Positions 46,054 to 55,671 of a DNA stretch of 64,000 nucleotides are shown here, piece after piece. Position numbers and translations under genes: made by a program. Within the stretch, counting starts at the first letter, position 1; each line of letters opens with the position of its first letter. The notes under the pieces were generated by a model that worked only from the letters and a program-made list of their open reading frames with translations, did not search any database and had not been told where the DNA came from. The DNA is taken from assembly GCF_000828815.1 (NCBI RefSeq), contig NZ_AP014521.1, positions 156,001-220,000 on the forward strand, read 5' to 3'. This DNA comes from Candidatus Tachikawaea gelatinosa. Its GTDB lineage: Bacteria; Pseudomonadota; Gammaproteobacteria; Enterobacterales; Enterobacteriaceae.

Positions 46054-47223
46054 ATGAAAAAACTTATAAAATTACCTATTTATTTTGATTATGCTTCAAC
46101 GACTCCTATTGATCCTGAAGTTACTCAATCAATGATTCAATATTTAGGTAATAGCGAAAAATTTGGAAATTCTTCCTCACGATCTCATCAATTTGGATGG
46201 CATGCAGAAGAAGCTATTGATATAGCTAGAAATCAGGTAGCTGATTTGATTCATGTTAATACAAACGAAATATTTTTTACTTCTGGGGCGACTGAATCAA
46301 ATAATTTGGCTATTAAGGGATTAGCATACTCTCATAATAACAAAAAAAAACATATTATTACAAGTTCTATTGAACATAAATCAGTAATTAATACTTGTCT
46401 TTTTTTAGAAAAAAAAGGATTTAATGTTACTTATATTAAACCATTAAAAAATGGTTTAATAGATATAAAAGAAATAAAAAAATCCATTAAAGAAGATACT
46501 TTTTTAGTTTCTATTATGGAAGTTAACAATGAAATTGGAGTAATTCAAGATATTAGTGCTATCGGAAAAATTTGCAAAAAAAATCATATATATTTTCACG
46601 TAGACGCAACCCAATCTATTGGAAAATTTACTGTTGACTTAAGAAAAAAAAATATTGATTTAATGTCTTTTTCTGCACATAAATTTTATGGACCTAAGGG
46701 TGTTGGTGTCTTGTATATACGTCAAAATCTACACCTTATTATGGAGCCTCTCATACACGGAGGTGGACAAGAAAAAAAAATAAGATCAGGTACTTTAGCT
46801 ACACATCAAATTGTTGGAATTGGTAAAGCATCCGAAATTATCCAGAAAAAAAAATTTTTCTCAGAAGAAAAAAAACGTCTAAAAAAATTTCATGATATTC
46901 TATTTAATAAAATCAAAAACATTAAAAATATTTCTTTTAACGGTGACTTAAAATTAAATGTCCCGAGCATAATTAATATTTGTTTCTTTGATGTAAAAAA
47001 AACCTTTTTTGTAGAAATTTTAAAAACATTAAGTATGTCTTATGGTTCTGCTTGTAACTCTTCTGTAAAAAAATCACATGTATTAAAAGCAATGGGATTA
47101 AACGAAAAAATTGTAAATAGTTCCTTACGTTTTTCTTTTGGACGTTTTACTACTGAAGAAGAAATAAATTATGCAACTAAGTTTTTAAAGAAAAATATTG
47201 TTTATTTTTATAAAAAAAATTAA
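46054..47223 (+). CDS. iscS: Cysteine desulfurase IscS, C-terminally short
   Basis: PLP enzyme removing sulfur from cysteine for Fe-S clusters and thiolated tRNA. Conserved: FTSGATESNNLAIKG, the stacking histidine in SSIEHKSVINTC, HVDATQSIGK, the PLP lysine in SFSAHKFYGPKG, and the sulfur-carrying cysteine in SYGSACNSS (C334), with the final FGRFTTEEEI. It is 389 residues against 404 in E. coli, ending shortly after the last barrel helix and lacking about 20 residues that in E. coli help bind IscU. Residues around the active loop diverge (KKTFFVEI for ESLIMAL). No iscR, iscU, iscA, hscBA or fdx adjoins; rlmN follows after 138 bases. Confidence 0.96.
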   Translation: MKKLIKLPIYFDYASTTPIDPEVTQSMIQYLGNSEKFGNSSSRSHQFGWHAEEAIDIARNQVADLIHVNTNEIFFTSGATESNNLAIKGLAYSHNNKKKHIITSSIEHKSVINTCLFLEKKGFNVTYIKPLKNGLIDIKEIKKSIKEDTFLVSIMEVNNEIGVIQDISAIGKICKKNHIYFHVDATQSIGKFTVDLRKKNIDLMSFSAHKFYGPKGVGVLYIRQNLHLIMEPLIHGGGQEKKIRSGTLATHQIVGIGKASEIIQKKKFFSEEKKRLKKFHDILFNKIKNIKNISFNGDLKLNVPSIINICFFDVKKTFFVEILKTLSMSYGSACNSSVKKSHVLKAMGLNEKIVNSSLRFSFGRFTTEEEINYATKFLKKNIVYFYKKN

Positions 47224-47361
47224 AACAAAGTATACATGTTTTTTATTAATGTCTTCTATATTAATGATAATATTTTTATGTTAGAATCCAGGGAATAATT
47301 CTTAACAAGAAAATCGTTAATTTTTTATATTATATTAATAAAAAAAACAATAAAAATTGCT

Positions 47362-48435
47362 ATGTTTTTTTCAAAAAATCATCTAAAAAACGAACAACCG
47401 ATAAATTTACTTGATCTCACTCGTGATCAAATGAAAAAATTTTTAGTTGATATTAATGAAAAACCTTTTCGAGCTAATCAAATTATGAAATGGATTTATC
47501 ACAATTTTTGTGATGATTTCGAAAAGATGACAAATATTAGTAAATCATTACGTAATAAATTAAAAAAATTTAGCGAAATTAAAATACCAAAAATCATAAA
47601 AGAAGAAAAATCGATTGATGGTACTATAAAATGGCTAATTCTTATTAGTACTCAATATATTGAGACAGTTTATATTCCTGAAAAAAATCGAGGTACACTC
47701 TGTGTATCTTCTCAGATTGGTTGTCCTGTAAAATGTTCTTTTTGTGCTACTGGACAACAAAAATTTTATCGTAATCTTTTAACATCTGAAATAATTGGTC
47801 AAATTTGGTTAATTAAAAATATACAAAATAAAAAAAAAATTCTTCCCATAACAAATATTGTGTTTATGGGAATGGGTGAACCTTTATTGAACGTAAACAA
47901 TGTTGGCCAGGCTATTTTAATAATATTAGACGATTATTGTTTTGGTTTTTCTAAACGTCGTGTTACTATTTCTACTACTGGTATTGTTCCAGCTTTTAAA
48001 AAATTAAAAAAAATTGTTGATGTAGCATTAGCAATTTCATTGCATGCGTCAAATGATGCATTACGAAATAAAATTGTACCTATTAATAAAAAATATAATA
48101 TATGTAACCTTTTAAATGCAATAAAAGAATATACTAAAAATTCATATGCAAATAAAAAAGGAATTACTATTGAATATGTTATGTTAAATAATATTAATGA
48201 TAGCGAAGAAGATGCTCATAAATTAATCATTCTTTTAAAAAAAATTCCAAGTAAAATTAATCTTATTCCTTGGAACTTTATAAAAGGATTACCTTATAAA
48301 ACTAGTTCTTATGAAAAAATTTTTCGTTTTTCAGAAATTTTAATGAAAAACGGATTTTTCACAGTAATACGTAAAACAAAAGGATCTGATATTAATGCTT
48401 CTTGTGGTCAACTAATTGGAGAAAAAAATAGCTAG
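47362..48435 (+). CDS. rlmN: Dual-specificity RNA methyltransferase RlmN
   Basis: Radical-SAM enzyme methylating C2 of adenine 2503 in 23S rRNA and adenine 37 of some tRNAs. CxxxCxxC cluster motif in GCPVKCSFCATGQQ; methyl-carrying cysteine near the C-terminus in NASCGQL; MGMGEPLLN and SLHASNDALRNKIVP are typical. 357 residues against 384 in E. coli, missing N-terminal leader residues and the last 20 or so. Fe-S client of IscS next door. In E. coli the order rlmN-rodZ-ispG-hisS is the same. Confidence 0.97.
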   Translation: MFFSKNHLKNEQPINLLDLTRDQMKKFLVDINEKPFRANQIMKWIYHNFCDDFEKMTNISKSLRNKLKKFSEIKIPKIIKEEKSIDGTIKWLILISTQYIETVYIPEKNRGTLCVSSQIGCPVKCSFCATGQQKFYRNLLTSEIIGQIWLIKNIQNKKKILPITNIVFMGMGEPLLNVNNVGQAILIILDDYCFGFSKRRVTISTTGIVPAFKKLKKIVDVALAISLHASNDALRNKIVPINKKYNICNLLNAIKEYTKNSYANKKGITIEYVMLNNINDSEEDAHKLIILLKKIPSKINLIPWNFIKGLPYKTSSYEKIFRFSEILMKNGFFTVIRKTKGSDINASCGQLIGEKNS

Positions 48436-48635
48436 ATAATATAAACTCGCATAAATAACTGATTATTTATAAGATTATTACTGCTAACTATTAATAATGA
48501 TGTAATTTCTTGATCGAATGCTTTAAATAAATTATTTTATTTTAAAAAAAATAATTTGATTGTTTAATACATATTAATATTCAATAATATCAATATTTAT
48601 ATATAGATACATTTATTCTATATATTTTCACAAAA

Positions 48636-48656
48636 ACTTTCATGTATTTTGAAAGT
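48636..48656 (+). terminator. Weak hairpin upstream of rodZ
   Basis: Arms ACTTTCA (48636-48642) and TGAAAGT (48650-48656) with a seven-base loop, followed after a short gap by aaaaactttattttt. It might end the rlmN transcript about 200 bases after its stop, or be chance. Confidence 0.3.
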
Positions 48657-48701
48657 GTAATAAAAACTTTATTTTTGTATAAAATTGGCATAATTTAGTT
48701 A

Positions 48702-49190
48702 ATGAACATTAACTCTAATCAAAATGAAATATCTGTAGACTCTATAGGTAACAGATTAAAAACAGCTCGTAAAAAAATAGGCTTAACTCAACAAGACGTG
48801 GCTGATAAATTATATCTAAAAGTTTCAATTATAAAGGATCTTGAGGAAAATGAACTACCTAAAGATATATCTTTAACTTTTTTAAAAGGTTATATACGTT
48901 CTTATGCTCGTTTAGTAGAAATTCCAGAAGATGAACTGTTATTAAAAATAACAGAAGAAACTCCTATAAAACTTTCAACATTAAAATCAAAAAAAATAGA
49001 TTCTATATCTCATAGAGATTATTCGATTATTGATAATTGGTTAAAAATATTTACTTGGTTCGTTATATTTATAATATCTGTTTTAGTTGGTATTTGGTGG
49101 ATAAAAACAACTAATCATCTTTCGAAAAAAGAAGTTATTTCTGTTGTTGATCAAAGTAGTTTAAATGAAAATAAGGATATTGCTGTTTAA
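48702..49190 (+). CDS. rodZ: RodZ-like protein, truncated (HTH plus one membrane helix)
   Basis: E. coli RodZ (337 residues) is a bitopic protein linking MreB to the cell-elongation machinery. This 162-residue version keeps the N-terminal Xre-type helix-turn-helix (IGNRLKTARKKIGLTQQDVADKLYLK...; about 15-85) and one transmembrane segment (about 113-135, FTWFVIFIISVLVGIWW), then ends about 25 residues later, lacking the whole periplasmic linker and beta domain. The stop is clean and the neighbours are those of enteric rodZ, so it is a reduced gene rather than a transcription regulator. Whether mreB exists in this genome cannot be told. Confidence 0.85.
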   Translation: MNINSNQNEISVDSIGNRLKTARKKIGLTQQDVADKLYLKVSIIKDLEENELPKDISLTFLKGYIRSYARLVEIPEDELLLKITEETPIKLSTLKSKKIDSISHRDYSIIDNWLKIFTWFVIFIISVLVGIWWIKTTNHLSKKEVISVVDQSSLNENKDIAV

Positions 49191-49400
49191 AAATGAATTT
49201 ACAGCAGTACAGTAGATAGTTATTTTTTTAAGGTTAATAAAAATTCATTTTTTAAATATATATGTTAAAGTATAATTACTAGAGCTATTTATATTAATTT
49301 TTTTCTCAAAAATAGTATAATAGTAGAATAATCTTTACATTGTTATCGAAAAACGTGTTTGTTAAGATTTATAGATAAATACTATTAAAAATTTTAAAAG

Positions 49401-50480
49401 ATGAATGAAGAAAAAAATATTAGTCGTCGTCAATCAAGACGTATTTATGTTGGTAATGTCCCTATTGGAGATAATGCGCCTATTAGTGTTCAATCCATGA
49501 CGAATACAAAAACTATTGATATAGTGAATACTATTCATCAAATTAAACAACTAAAAAATGCAGGCGCTGATCTTGTTCGTATTTCTATTCCTGATATGGC
49601 TTCTGCTGAAGCATTTAAAATTATAAAAAAAAGAGTTAATATTCCTTTAATAGCTGATATTCATTTCAATTACCAAATTGCATTGAAAGTTGCAGAATAT
49701 GGTGCTGACTGCTTACGCATTAACCCAGGAAATATTGGAAATATTAATCATATTAAACAAGTTGTTAGTTGCGCGCGTGAAAAAAATATTCCTATTCGAT
49801 TAGGTATAAATTCTGGTTCTTTAGAAAAAGACTTACAAAAAAAGTATGGAAATTATCCTAATTCACAAGCTTTATTAGAATCAGCCATGAGACAAATTGA
49901 TTATTTTGATAATTTAAATTTTTATCAATTTAAAGTTAGTATTAAATCATCTGATGTACTCATTACTATTGAAGCATGTCGTCTTCTTTCAAAAAAAATT
50001 GATCAACCTTTACACTTAGGTGTTACAGAAGCTGGAGGTCTAAACTCAGGAATAGTAAAATCAGCAATTGGTATTGGAACACTACTTTTAGAAGGAATTG
50101 GAGATACGATTCGTGTTTCTTTAACAGATAATCCAATTCAAGAAATAAAAATTGGATTTGATATTCTTAGAGCATTAAAAGTTCGTTTTCGAGGAATTAA
50201 TTTTATTGCTTGCCCAACGTGTTCTAGACAAGAATTTGATGTTATCAATACTTTAAAATATTTAGAAAATAAATTAGAAGATATAATTACACCTTTAAAC
50301 ATATCAATAATAGGTTGTATTGTAAATGGTATTGGAGAAGCTAAAAATGCTGATATTGGTATAGTGGGTGGAAAAAAATTTAGTCGAATTTATGAAAACG
50401 GTAGCCCAAAAAATGAACGCATAAAAAACAAAAATATTTTAAAAGAAATTGAAGAACTAGTTCGTAACAAAATAAAATAA
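49401..50480 (+). CDS. ispG: 4-hydroxy-3-methylbut-2-en-1-yl diphosphate synthase
   Basis: [4Fe-4S] enzyme of the MEP isoprenoid pathway, making HMBPP from methylerythritol cyclodiphosphate. 359 residues (E. coli 372). TIM-barrel start [20 protein letters not shown], then [26 protein letters not shown], and the C-terminal cluster domain with [11 protein letters not shown] and [19 protein letters not shown] supplying three cysteines and a glutamate. hisS follows after 70 bases, so likely the same transcript. Confidence 0.97.
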   Translation: MNEEKNISRRQSRRIYVGNVPIGDNAPISVQSMTNTKTIDIVNTIHQIKQLKNAGADLVRISIPDMASAEAFKIIKKRVNIPLIADIHFNYQIALKVAEYGADCLRINPGNIGNINHIKQVVSCAREKNIPIRLGINSGSLEKDLQKKYGNYPNSQALLESAMRQIDYFDNLNFYQFKVSIKSSDVLITIEACRLLSKKIDQPLHLGVTEAGGLNSGIVKSAIGIGTLLLEGIGDTIRVSLTDNPIQEIKIGFDILRALKVRFRGINFIACPTCSRQEFDVINTLKYLENKLEDIITPLNISIIGCIVNGIGEAKNADIGIVGGKKFSRIYENGSPKNERIKNKNILKEIEELVRNKIK

Positions 50481-50550
50481 TTAATTTTATTAATATCATA
50501 TAGTATAAAATATTAAAAAAATAAAATCTTTTATTATAAAGAGATATTAT

Positions 50551-51828
50551 ATGAAAAATAATAAAATTTCCGCTGTTCGTGGAATGAATGATTATTTACC
50601 TCAAGATACTATAATTTTACAAACAATAGAAAATGTTTTAAAAAAAATATTAAATAATTATGGATATTCTGAAATTAGAATGCCTATTTTAGAAAAAACG
50701 ATATTATTCGAAAAAGCAATTGGAACATTTACAGATTTAATCAATAAAGAAATGTATACATTTAGTGATAAAAAAGGAAAAAGTATTACATTACGACCAG
50801 AAGGAACTGCTGGGTGTGTTCGTTCAATTATTAAAAATTATCATATTTTAAATAATTATTATAATCGTTTATGGTATCTAGGACCAATGTTTCGTTATGA
50901 ACGTCCTCAGAATGGAAGGTATAGACAGTTTCACCAATTAGGAGTAGAAGTTTTCGGATTAGAGGCACCAATGATTGATGCAGAATTAATTATGATGAGT
51001 TCTCGATTTTGGAAACAGTTAAAAATTTTAAATTATGTTACTCTTCATTTAAATTCTATTGGATCCATAGAAATAAGATTGAAATATCGTAATGTTTTAA
51101 TTAAATATTTAAAAAGCTATGAGCATAAATTAGATAAAAAATATAAAGAAACAATACAAAAAAATCCATTACGAATATTAGATAGTAAAAATCCATTAGT
51201 ACAGGAAATCGTTAGTAACGGTCCTATTCTTCTTAATTATCTTGATAAAAAATCACATAAAAATTTTGATGAATTATGTAATTTTTTAAATACAAATAAT
51301 ATTTTCTATAAAATAGATCCTTATTTAGTTAGAGGATTGGATTACTATAATGATACAGTGTTTGAATGGAAAACTGAAAAACTAGGTTCACAAAATGCTA
51401 TTTGTTCGGGAGGAAGATATGATAACTTAATTCAACATATTGATCAAAAAAAATCTATTTCGGCTATTGGGTTTGCTATAGGAATAGAAAGATTATTTCT
51501 ACTGATAAAAAATATAAATAATGCTTTTAAATATAAAAAAAATATTAGCATTTATATTGTTTCCCTCAAGAAAGAAAGCAACTATTTTGCTATTCAATTA
51601 GCTGAAGAAATTCGTAATATGAAATCAATGTTTAAAATATTTACAGATCTTAGCGGAAAAAATTTAAAAAAACAGCTCATATATGCAAATAAATTTAAAA
51701 TAAATTATATTATAATAATAGATGATAAAAATATAAAAAAAAGTAAAATTTTATTTAAAGATTTAAATTTAAACAGTCAATTTTTTCTATCAAAAAATGA
51801 TCTTTTAAAAAAAATTTTCTTGTTGTAA
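50551..51828 (+). CDS. hisS: Histidyl-tRNA synthetase
   Basis: Charges tRNA-His. 425 residues (E. coli 424). Class II signatures: motif 1 near the N-terminus (GMNDYLPQD), motif 2 MFRYERPQNGRYRQFHQLGVEVFG, the histidine-specific LVRGLDYYNDTVFEW and GGRYDNLI, and motif 3 GFAIGIERL; a C-terminal anticodon-binding domain follows from about 330. An aagagat site precedes ATG. Confidence 0.98.
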   Translation: MKNNKISAVRGMNDYLPQDTIILQTIENVLKKILNNYGYSEIRMPILEKTILFEKAIGTFTDLINKEMYTFSDKKGKSITLRPEGTAGCVRSIIKNYHILNNYYNRLWYLGPMFRYERPQNGRYRQFHQLGVEVFGLEAPMIDAELIMMSSRFWKQLKILNYVTLHLNSIGSIEIRLKYRNVLIKYLKSYEHKLDKKYKETIQKNPLRILDSKNPLVQEIVSNGPILLNYLDKKSHKNFDELCNFLNTNNIFYKIDPYLVRGLDYYNDTVFEWKTEKLGSQNAICSGGRYDNLIQHIDQKKSISAIGFAIGIERLFLLIKNINNAFKYKKNISIYIVSLKKESNYFAIQLAEEIRNMKSMFKIFTDLSGKNLKKQLIYANKFKINYIIIIDDKNIKKSKILFKDLNLNSQFFLSKNDLLKKIFLL

Positions 51829-52070
51829 ATATATTACAAAAGTTTTTTTGTAAATAAATATCAATGAAAGAAATAAAAATTTTTTTTTTAATTATTTAAA
51901 ATATGCTTATAAATTCAGTATTTATTTATACTAGTCATTAATTTGTTATTATTCTTTTATAAAAAAATCAAAAATTTTAAAAAATATTACTTTTTTAATA
52001 TAAGATATTTTGTTAATTGAATTATAAAAATTTTTGTAAATAAAATTAATTCATTTAAAAGGTATGTTTA

Positions 52071-53399
52071 ATGATTCCAATCATAGCTTTAATTGGACGT
52101 GCTAATGTAGGAAAATCTACATTGTTCAATAATCTAATTGGTAAAAATTGTTCTTTAGTTTCAGATAGTGCAGGAACGACAAGAGATAGAAAATATAATT
52201 TTTCTATTATAAAAAACAATTATTTTACGATTATTGATACAGGAGGAATTAGTTATAAAAAAGATGAAATGAGCAAAAATGTTTTATATCAAACTAATAT
52301 AGCAATTAAAAAAGCAAACTTTATTTTATTTATAACTGATGGATCTACCGGAGTATTATATGAAGATAAAAGAATTGCAAAATATCTTTCCTTACAAAAT
52401 AAAAAAACTTTTTTGTTAGTAAATAAAATTGATAAAATTGATAATTTTGATAGATTAAAATATGATTTTTATGCATTAGGTTTTGAAAAAATTTATCCTA
52501 TTTCTTCTATAAACAAAAAAGAAGTTATGGTTTTAGCACAACAAATATTTTTTCAATCGCATTTTCCAAAAAAAAAATTTTGTCAAAAAGAACAAAAACA
52601 TACACCTAAAATTGCTTTTATTGGTCGTCCTAATACTGGAAAATCAACATTAATTAATAATTTGTTAAATGAAGAAAGAATGATTGTATCTCCCATAACA
52701 GGAACTACAATAGATAGCGTATCTATTCCAATAAAAATTTATAATAATGATTATATTTTAATTGATACTGCTGGAGTTCGTAAAAAGAAAAAAATAAAAA
52801 ATATTCTTGAAAAAAAAATGATTTCAGATTCATTAAAAACAATCAAAAATTCTGATATTATTTTATTAGTGATTGATGTATGTATAGGAGTTTCTACACA
52901 AGATTTATTTTTAATTAATTTTATATTAAATCAAGGGAAATCTTTAATTATTATTATTAATAAATACGATACTGTCGTAAAAAGAAAAAAAAAAGAAATT
53001 AAAAAACATATTTGTGCAAACTTAAATTTTATTAGTTTTGTACGCATACATTTTATTTCAGCATTATATGAAAAAAAAATAAAAGAAATAGTAAACTCAA
53101 TTAATGAAGCAAACTTCAATTTAAAAAAAACAATTAATACCTCAAAATTAATGAATATAATGCATTTAGCTCAAAAAAATCATTGTCCACCTCTATTTAA
53201 AGGTCGTTTAATTAAGTTAAAATACGCTCATATAGGTAAATATAAACCTTTGACTATTATTATTCACGGTAATCAAGTGGATCATTTGCCTGGTTCTTAC
53301 AAACGTTACTTAGAAAAATATTTTCATCAATCTTTAAAAATAATTAGTATAAAATTATTTATTAATTTTAAAAAAAATAATAACCCTTTTAAAAGATAA
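52071..53399 (+). CDS. der: GTPase Der (EngA), 50S ribosome assembly
   Basis: Double GTPase essential for 50S maturation. Both G domains are intact: first GRANVGKSTLFNNL, DTGG, NKIDK; second GRPNTGKSTLINNL, DTAGV, NKYD; a C-terminal KH-like domain begins near 355. 442 residues versus 490 in E. coli, the difference lying mainly in the inter-domain linker and tail. In E. coli yfgM and bamB separate it from hisS; here only 242 AT-rich bases remain. Preceded by aaaggt. Confidence 0.97.
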   Translation: MIPIIALIGRANVGKSTLFNNLIGKNCSLVSDSAGTTRDRKYNFSIIKNNYFTIIDTGGISYKKDEMSKNVLYQTNIAIKKANFILFITDGSTGVLYEDKRIAKYLSLQNKKTFLLVNKIDKIDNFDRLKYDFYALGFEKIYPISSINKKEVMVLAQQIFFQSHFPKKKFCQKEQKHTPKIAFIGRPNTGKSTLINNLLNEERMIVSPITGTTIDSVSIPIKIYNNDYILIDTAGVRKKKKIKNILEKKMISDSLKTIKNSDIILLVIDVCIGVSTQDLFLINFILNQGKSLIIIINKYDTVVKRKKKEIKKHICANLNFISFVRIHFISALYEKKIKEIVNSINEANFNLKKTINTSKLMNIMHLAQKNHCPPLFKGRLIKLKYAHIGKYKPLTIIIHGNQVDHLPGSYKRYLEKYFHQSLKIISIKLFINFKKNNNPFKR

Positions 53400-53525
53400 A
53401 ATATCATTATAATTAATGATAATTAAAAATATCAATATTATTGATTATAATCAGTTGTTATAAAAAAAAAACCATGGTAGTGTTTGAAGCAAAATTATGT
53501 ACAATATATTAATCAAGAAAAAAAA

Positions 53526-54680
53526 GTGAAAATAGTTATTGATGAAAACATACCATATGCTAATGAATTATTTAGCCGTACTGGTGACGTTATTAATTTT
53601 TCAGGACGCCATATTCCAAAAGAAATTTTACATAATGCACATGGATTAATAGTTCGATCTATCACAAAAGTTGATAAAAATTTATTGTCTAATACTACTA
53701 TTAAATTTGTAGGAACTGTGACTGCTGGAACAGATCATATCGATAAAAAATGGTTAGATAAATCAGATATTAAATTTTGTTCAGCTCCTGGTTGTAATTC
53801 TATTTCAGTAGTCGAGTATGTTTTTGCTGCATTATTAAAAATTGCGCAAAAAGAAAATTTTTTATTAAAAAATCGAACTATTGGAATAATTGGTTTTGGA
53901 AACATTGGTAGTCTTTTACATAGATATTTAAACTGCTTAGGAATAAAAAACGTTTTATGTGATCCACCTTTATCAAAAATAAAAAATAAAAAAAAGTTTT
54001 TTACGTTAAAAGAAATTATTAAACAAGCTGATATATTAACTTTACATGTTCCATTATATAATTATGGTCCTTACAAAAGTTTACATCTTTTTGATAAGTC
54101 ATTATTATCTTCTCTTAAAAAAAACACTATCATTATTAATACATGTCGAGGTTCTGTAATTAATAATCTTGATTTATTAGAAATATTAGATTTTCGTTCG
54201 GATCTAAAAGTAGTGCTAGATGTATGGGAAAATGAACCAAATTTTTTAAAAAAACTATTAAAAAAAATTGACATTGGTACAGCACATATTGCTGGACATA
54301 CATTAGAAGGAAAAGTTAGAGCAACAATTCAAGTATATAAAGTCTGGTGTGAATTTATTAAAAAATCAGAAAATATATCTATTAAAGACATGCTTCCTAC
54401 TCCTATTTTTACAAAAATTTATTTAAATGGATCATTTACTCAATCTAAATTTAGAAATTTAGTACATCTTATATATGATATTAATCAAGATGATATCTCC
54501 TTAAGAAATATTACAACAAATATATCAGAAAATTTCGATAAAATAAGAAAAAATTATGGAATACGTCGTGAATGGTCTTCTATTGAAGTTTGTTGTAATG
54601 ATCTATTAACAGAAAAAATACTACGAAATATCGGATTTTCTACAAAAATTTTATATAAAAATAATTATCATATGTATTAA
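53526..54680 (+). CDS. pdxB: Erythronate-4-phosphate dehydrogenase
   Basis: NAD-dependent enzyme of the DXP-dependent vitamin B6 route. Start taken as GTG 53526: the product VKIVIDENIPYANELFSRTG matches E. coli [20 protein letters not shown]; a TTG at 53484 would add 14 unrelated residues. 384 residues (E. coli 378). NAD motif GIIGFGNIGSLLHRYL, arginine in NTCRGSVINN, VWENEPN and histidine in GTAHIAGHTLEGK, plus the C-terminal PdxB dimer domain ending with RREWSSIEVCCND, distinguish it from other hydroxyacid dehydrogenases. usg, between pdxB and truA in E. coli, is deleted: truA starts 15 bases after its stop. Confidence 0.95.
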   Translation: MKIVIDENIPYANELFSRTGDVINFSGRHIPKEILHNAHGLIVRSITKVDKNLLSNTTIKFVGTVTAGTDHIDKKWLDKSDIKFCSAPGCNSISVVEYVFAALLKIAQKENFLLKNRTIGIIGFGNIGSLLHRYLNCLGIKNVLCDPPLSKIKNKKKFFTLKEIIKQADILTLHVPLYNYGPYKSLHLFDKSLLSSLKKNTIIINTCRGSVINNLDLLEILDFRSDLKVVLDVWENEPNFLKKLLKKIDIGTAHIAGHTLEGKVRATIQVYKVWCEFIKKSENISIKDMLPTPIFTKIYLNGSFTQSKFRNLVHLIYDINQDDISLRNITTNISENFDKIRKNYGIRREWSSIEVCCNDLLTEKILRNIGFSTKILYKNNYHMY

Positions 54681-54681
54681 T

Positions 54682-54687
54682 AAGGAG
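54682..54687 (+). promoter_or_regulatory. Strong Shine-Dalgarno site fixing a CTG start for truA
   Basis: AAGGAG at 54682-54687, directly after the pdxB stop, is the best ribosome site near here and is spaced eight bases from CTG 54696. Confidence 0.7.
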
Positions 54688-54695
54688 TATAGAGG

Positions 54696-55490
54696 CTGAA
54701 ATTAGCATTATGTATTGAGTACAATGGAAAAAATTATTATGGTTGGCAGCGTCAAAAAAACGTGCGTACTGTACAAGAAGAATTAGAAACAGTGTTATCT
54801 AAAATTTCTGATCATAAAATTACTACTTTTTGTGCAGGAAGAACAGATAAAGGAGTGCATAGTATAGGACAAGTAATTCATTTCGAATGTAAAAAATTAA
54901 GACCTGATAGTGCATGGATAAAAGGTGCTAATCAACTTCTTCCAGAAGATATTGCAATATCTTGGGTTAAACATGTTCCAAAATATTTTCATGCCCGTTT
55001 TAGTGCTATTTCTAGATGTTATCGTTATTTAATATATAATAAAATTTCTAAACCAAGCATATTTCTTAATAATAATGTTTTACATGTTAAAGAACCATTA
55101 AATGTTGATAAAATGCAACAAGCTGGATTATTTTTAATAGGAGAAAAAGATTTTTCTATTTTTCGTTCATCACAGTGTCAATCAAGTACTCCATGGAGAA
55201 ATATCATGTACGTTCTTATTAAGAAAATAAATAATTATATTATTATTGATATAAAAGCAAATTCTTTTTTACATCATATGGTTAGAAAAATTGTTGGTAG
55301 TTTAATCGAAATAGGAAAAAATTATAAAAAAAATGAAACATGGATCTCTGAAATCCTAAAAATTAAAAACTGTAATATATCTCATTTTTCTACCGTAAAA
55401 GCAAAAGGTCTTTACCTTTTTTCAGTAGATTATCCTGATTTTTTTCATTTACCTAAAATAAACACCGGACTTTTTTCTGATTTTTTTTAA
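54696..55490 (+). CDS. truA: tRNA pseudouridine synthase A (38-40), CTG start
   Basis: Makes pseudouridine at tRNA positions 38-40. Catalytic aspartate in CAGRTDKGVHSIGQVIHFE (about D51), with SFLHHMVRKIVGSLIEIGK typical of TruA. The family N-terminus KLALCIEYNGKNYYGWQRQ is encoded from 54699, but no ATG, GTG or TTG lies in frame before GTG 54762, inside the conserved domain, and an in-frame TAG occurs at 54690. CTG at 54696, eight bases after AAGGAG, is therefore the best start, giving 264 residues (E. coli 270). Alternatives are an ATT start or a sequence error. dedA, next in E. coli, is absent. Confidence 0.93.
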   Translation: MKLALCIEYNGKNYYGWQRQKNVRTVQEELETVLSKISDHKITTFCAGRTDKGVHSIGQVIHFECKKLRPDSAWIKGANQLLPEDIAISWVKHVPKYFHARFSAISRCYRYLIYNKISKPSIFLNNNVLHVKEPLNVDKMQQAGLFLIGEKDFSIFRSSQCQSSTPWRNIMYVLIKKINNYIIIDIKANSFLHHMVRKIVGSLIEIGKNYKKNETWISEILKIKNCNISHFSTVKAKGLYLFSVDYPDFFHLPKINTGLFSDFF

Positions 55491-55671
55491 AATAATAAAT
55501 TACACTGTTAACTCTAAAATTTTTAAAAAATAATTTAAACATCAAAACTATTATAAATAGTGTTGATTATTTTTTTATATAAAGTATAAATAACTATTGA
55601 TATAAATAATTTTATAGCATATATAACATCATTACATAACAAAAATTTTCTACAAAAAAATGGGTAATTGT

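Noticed and set aside
54762-55490. GTG 54762 as truA start
   Set aside because: Would remove 22 conserved N-terminal residues (KLALCIEYNGKNYYGWQRQ) and has no ribosome site; CTG 54696 is better supported.
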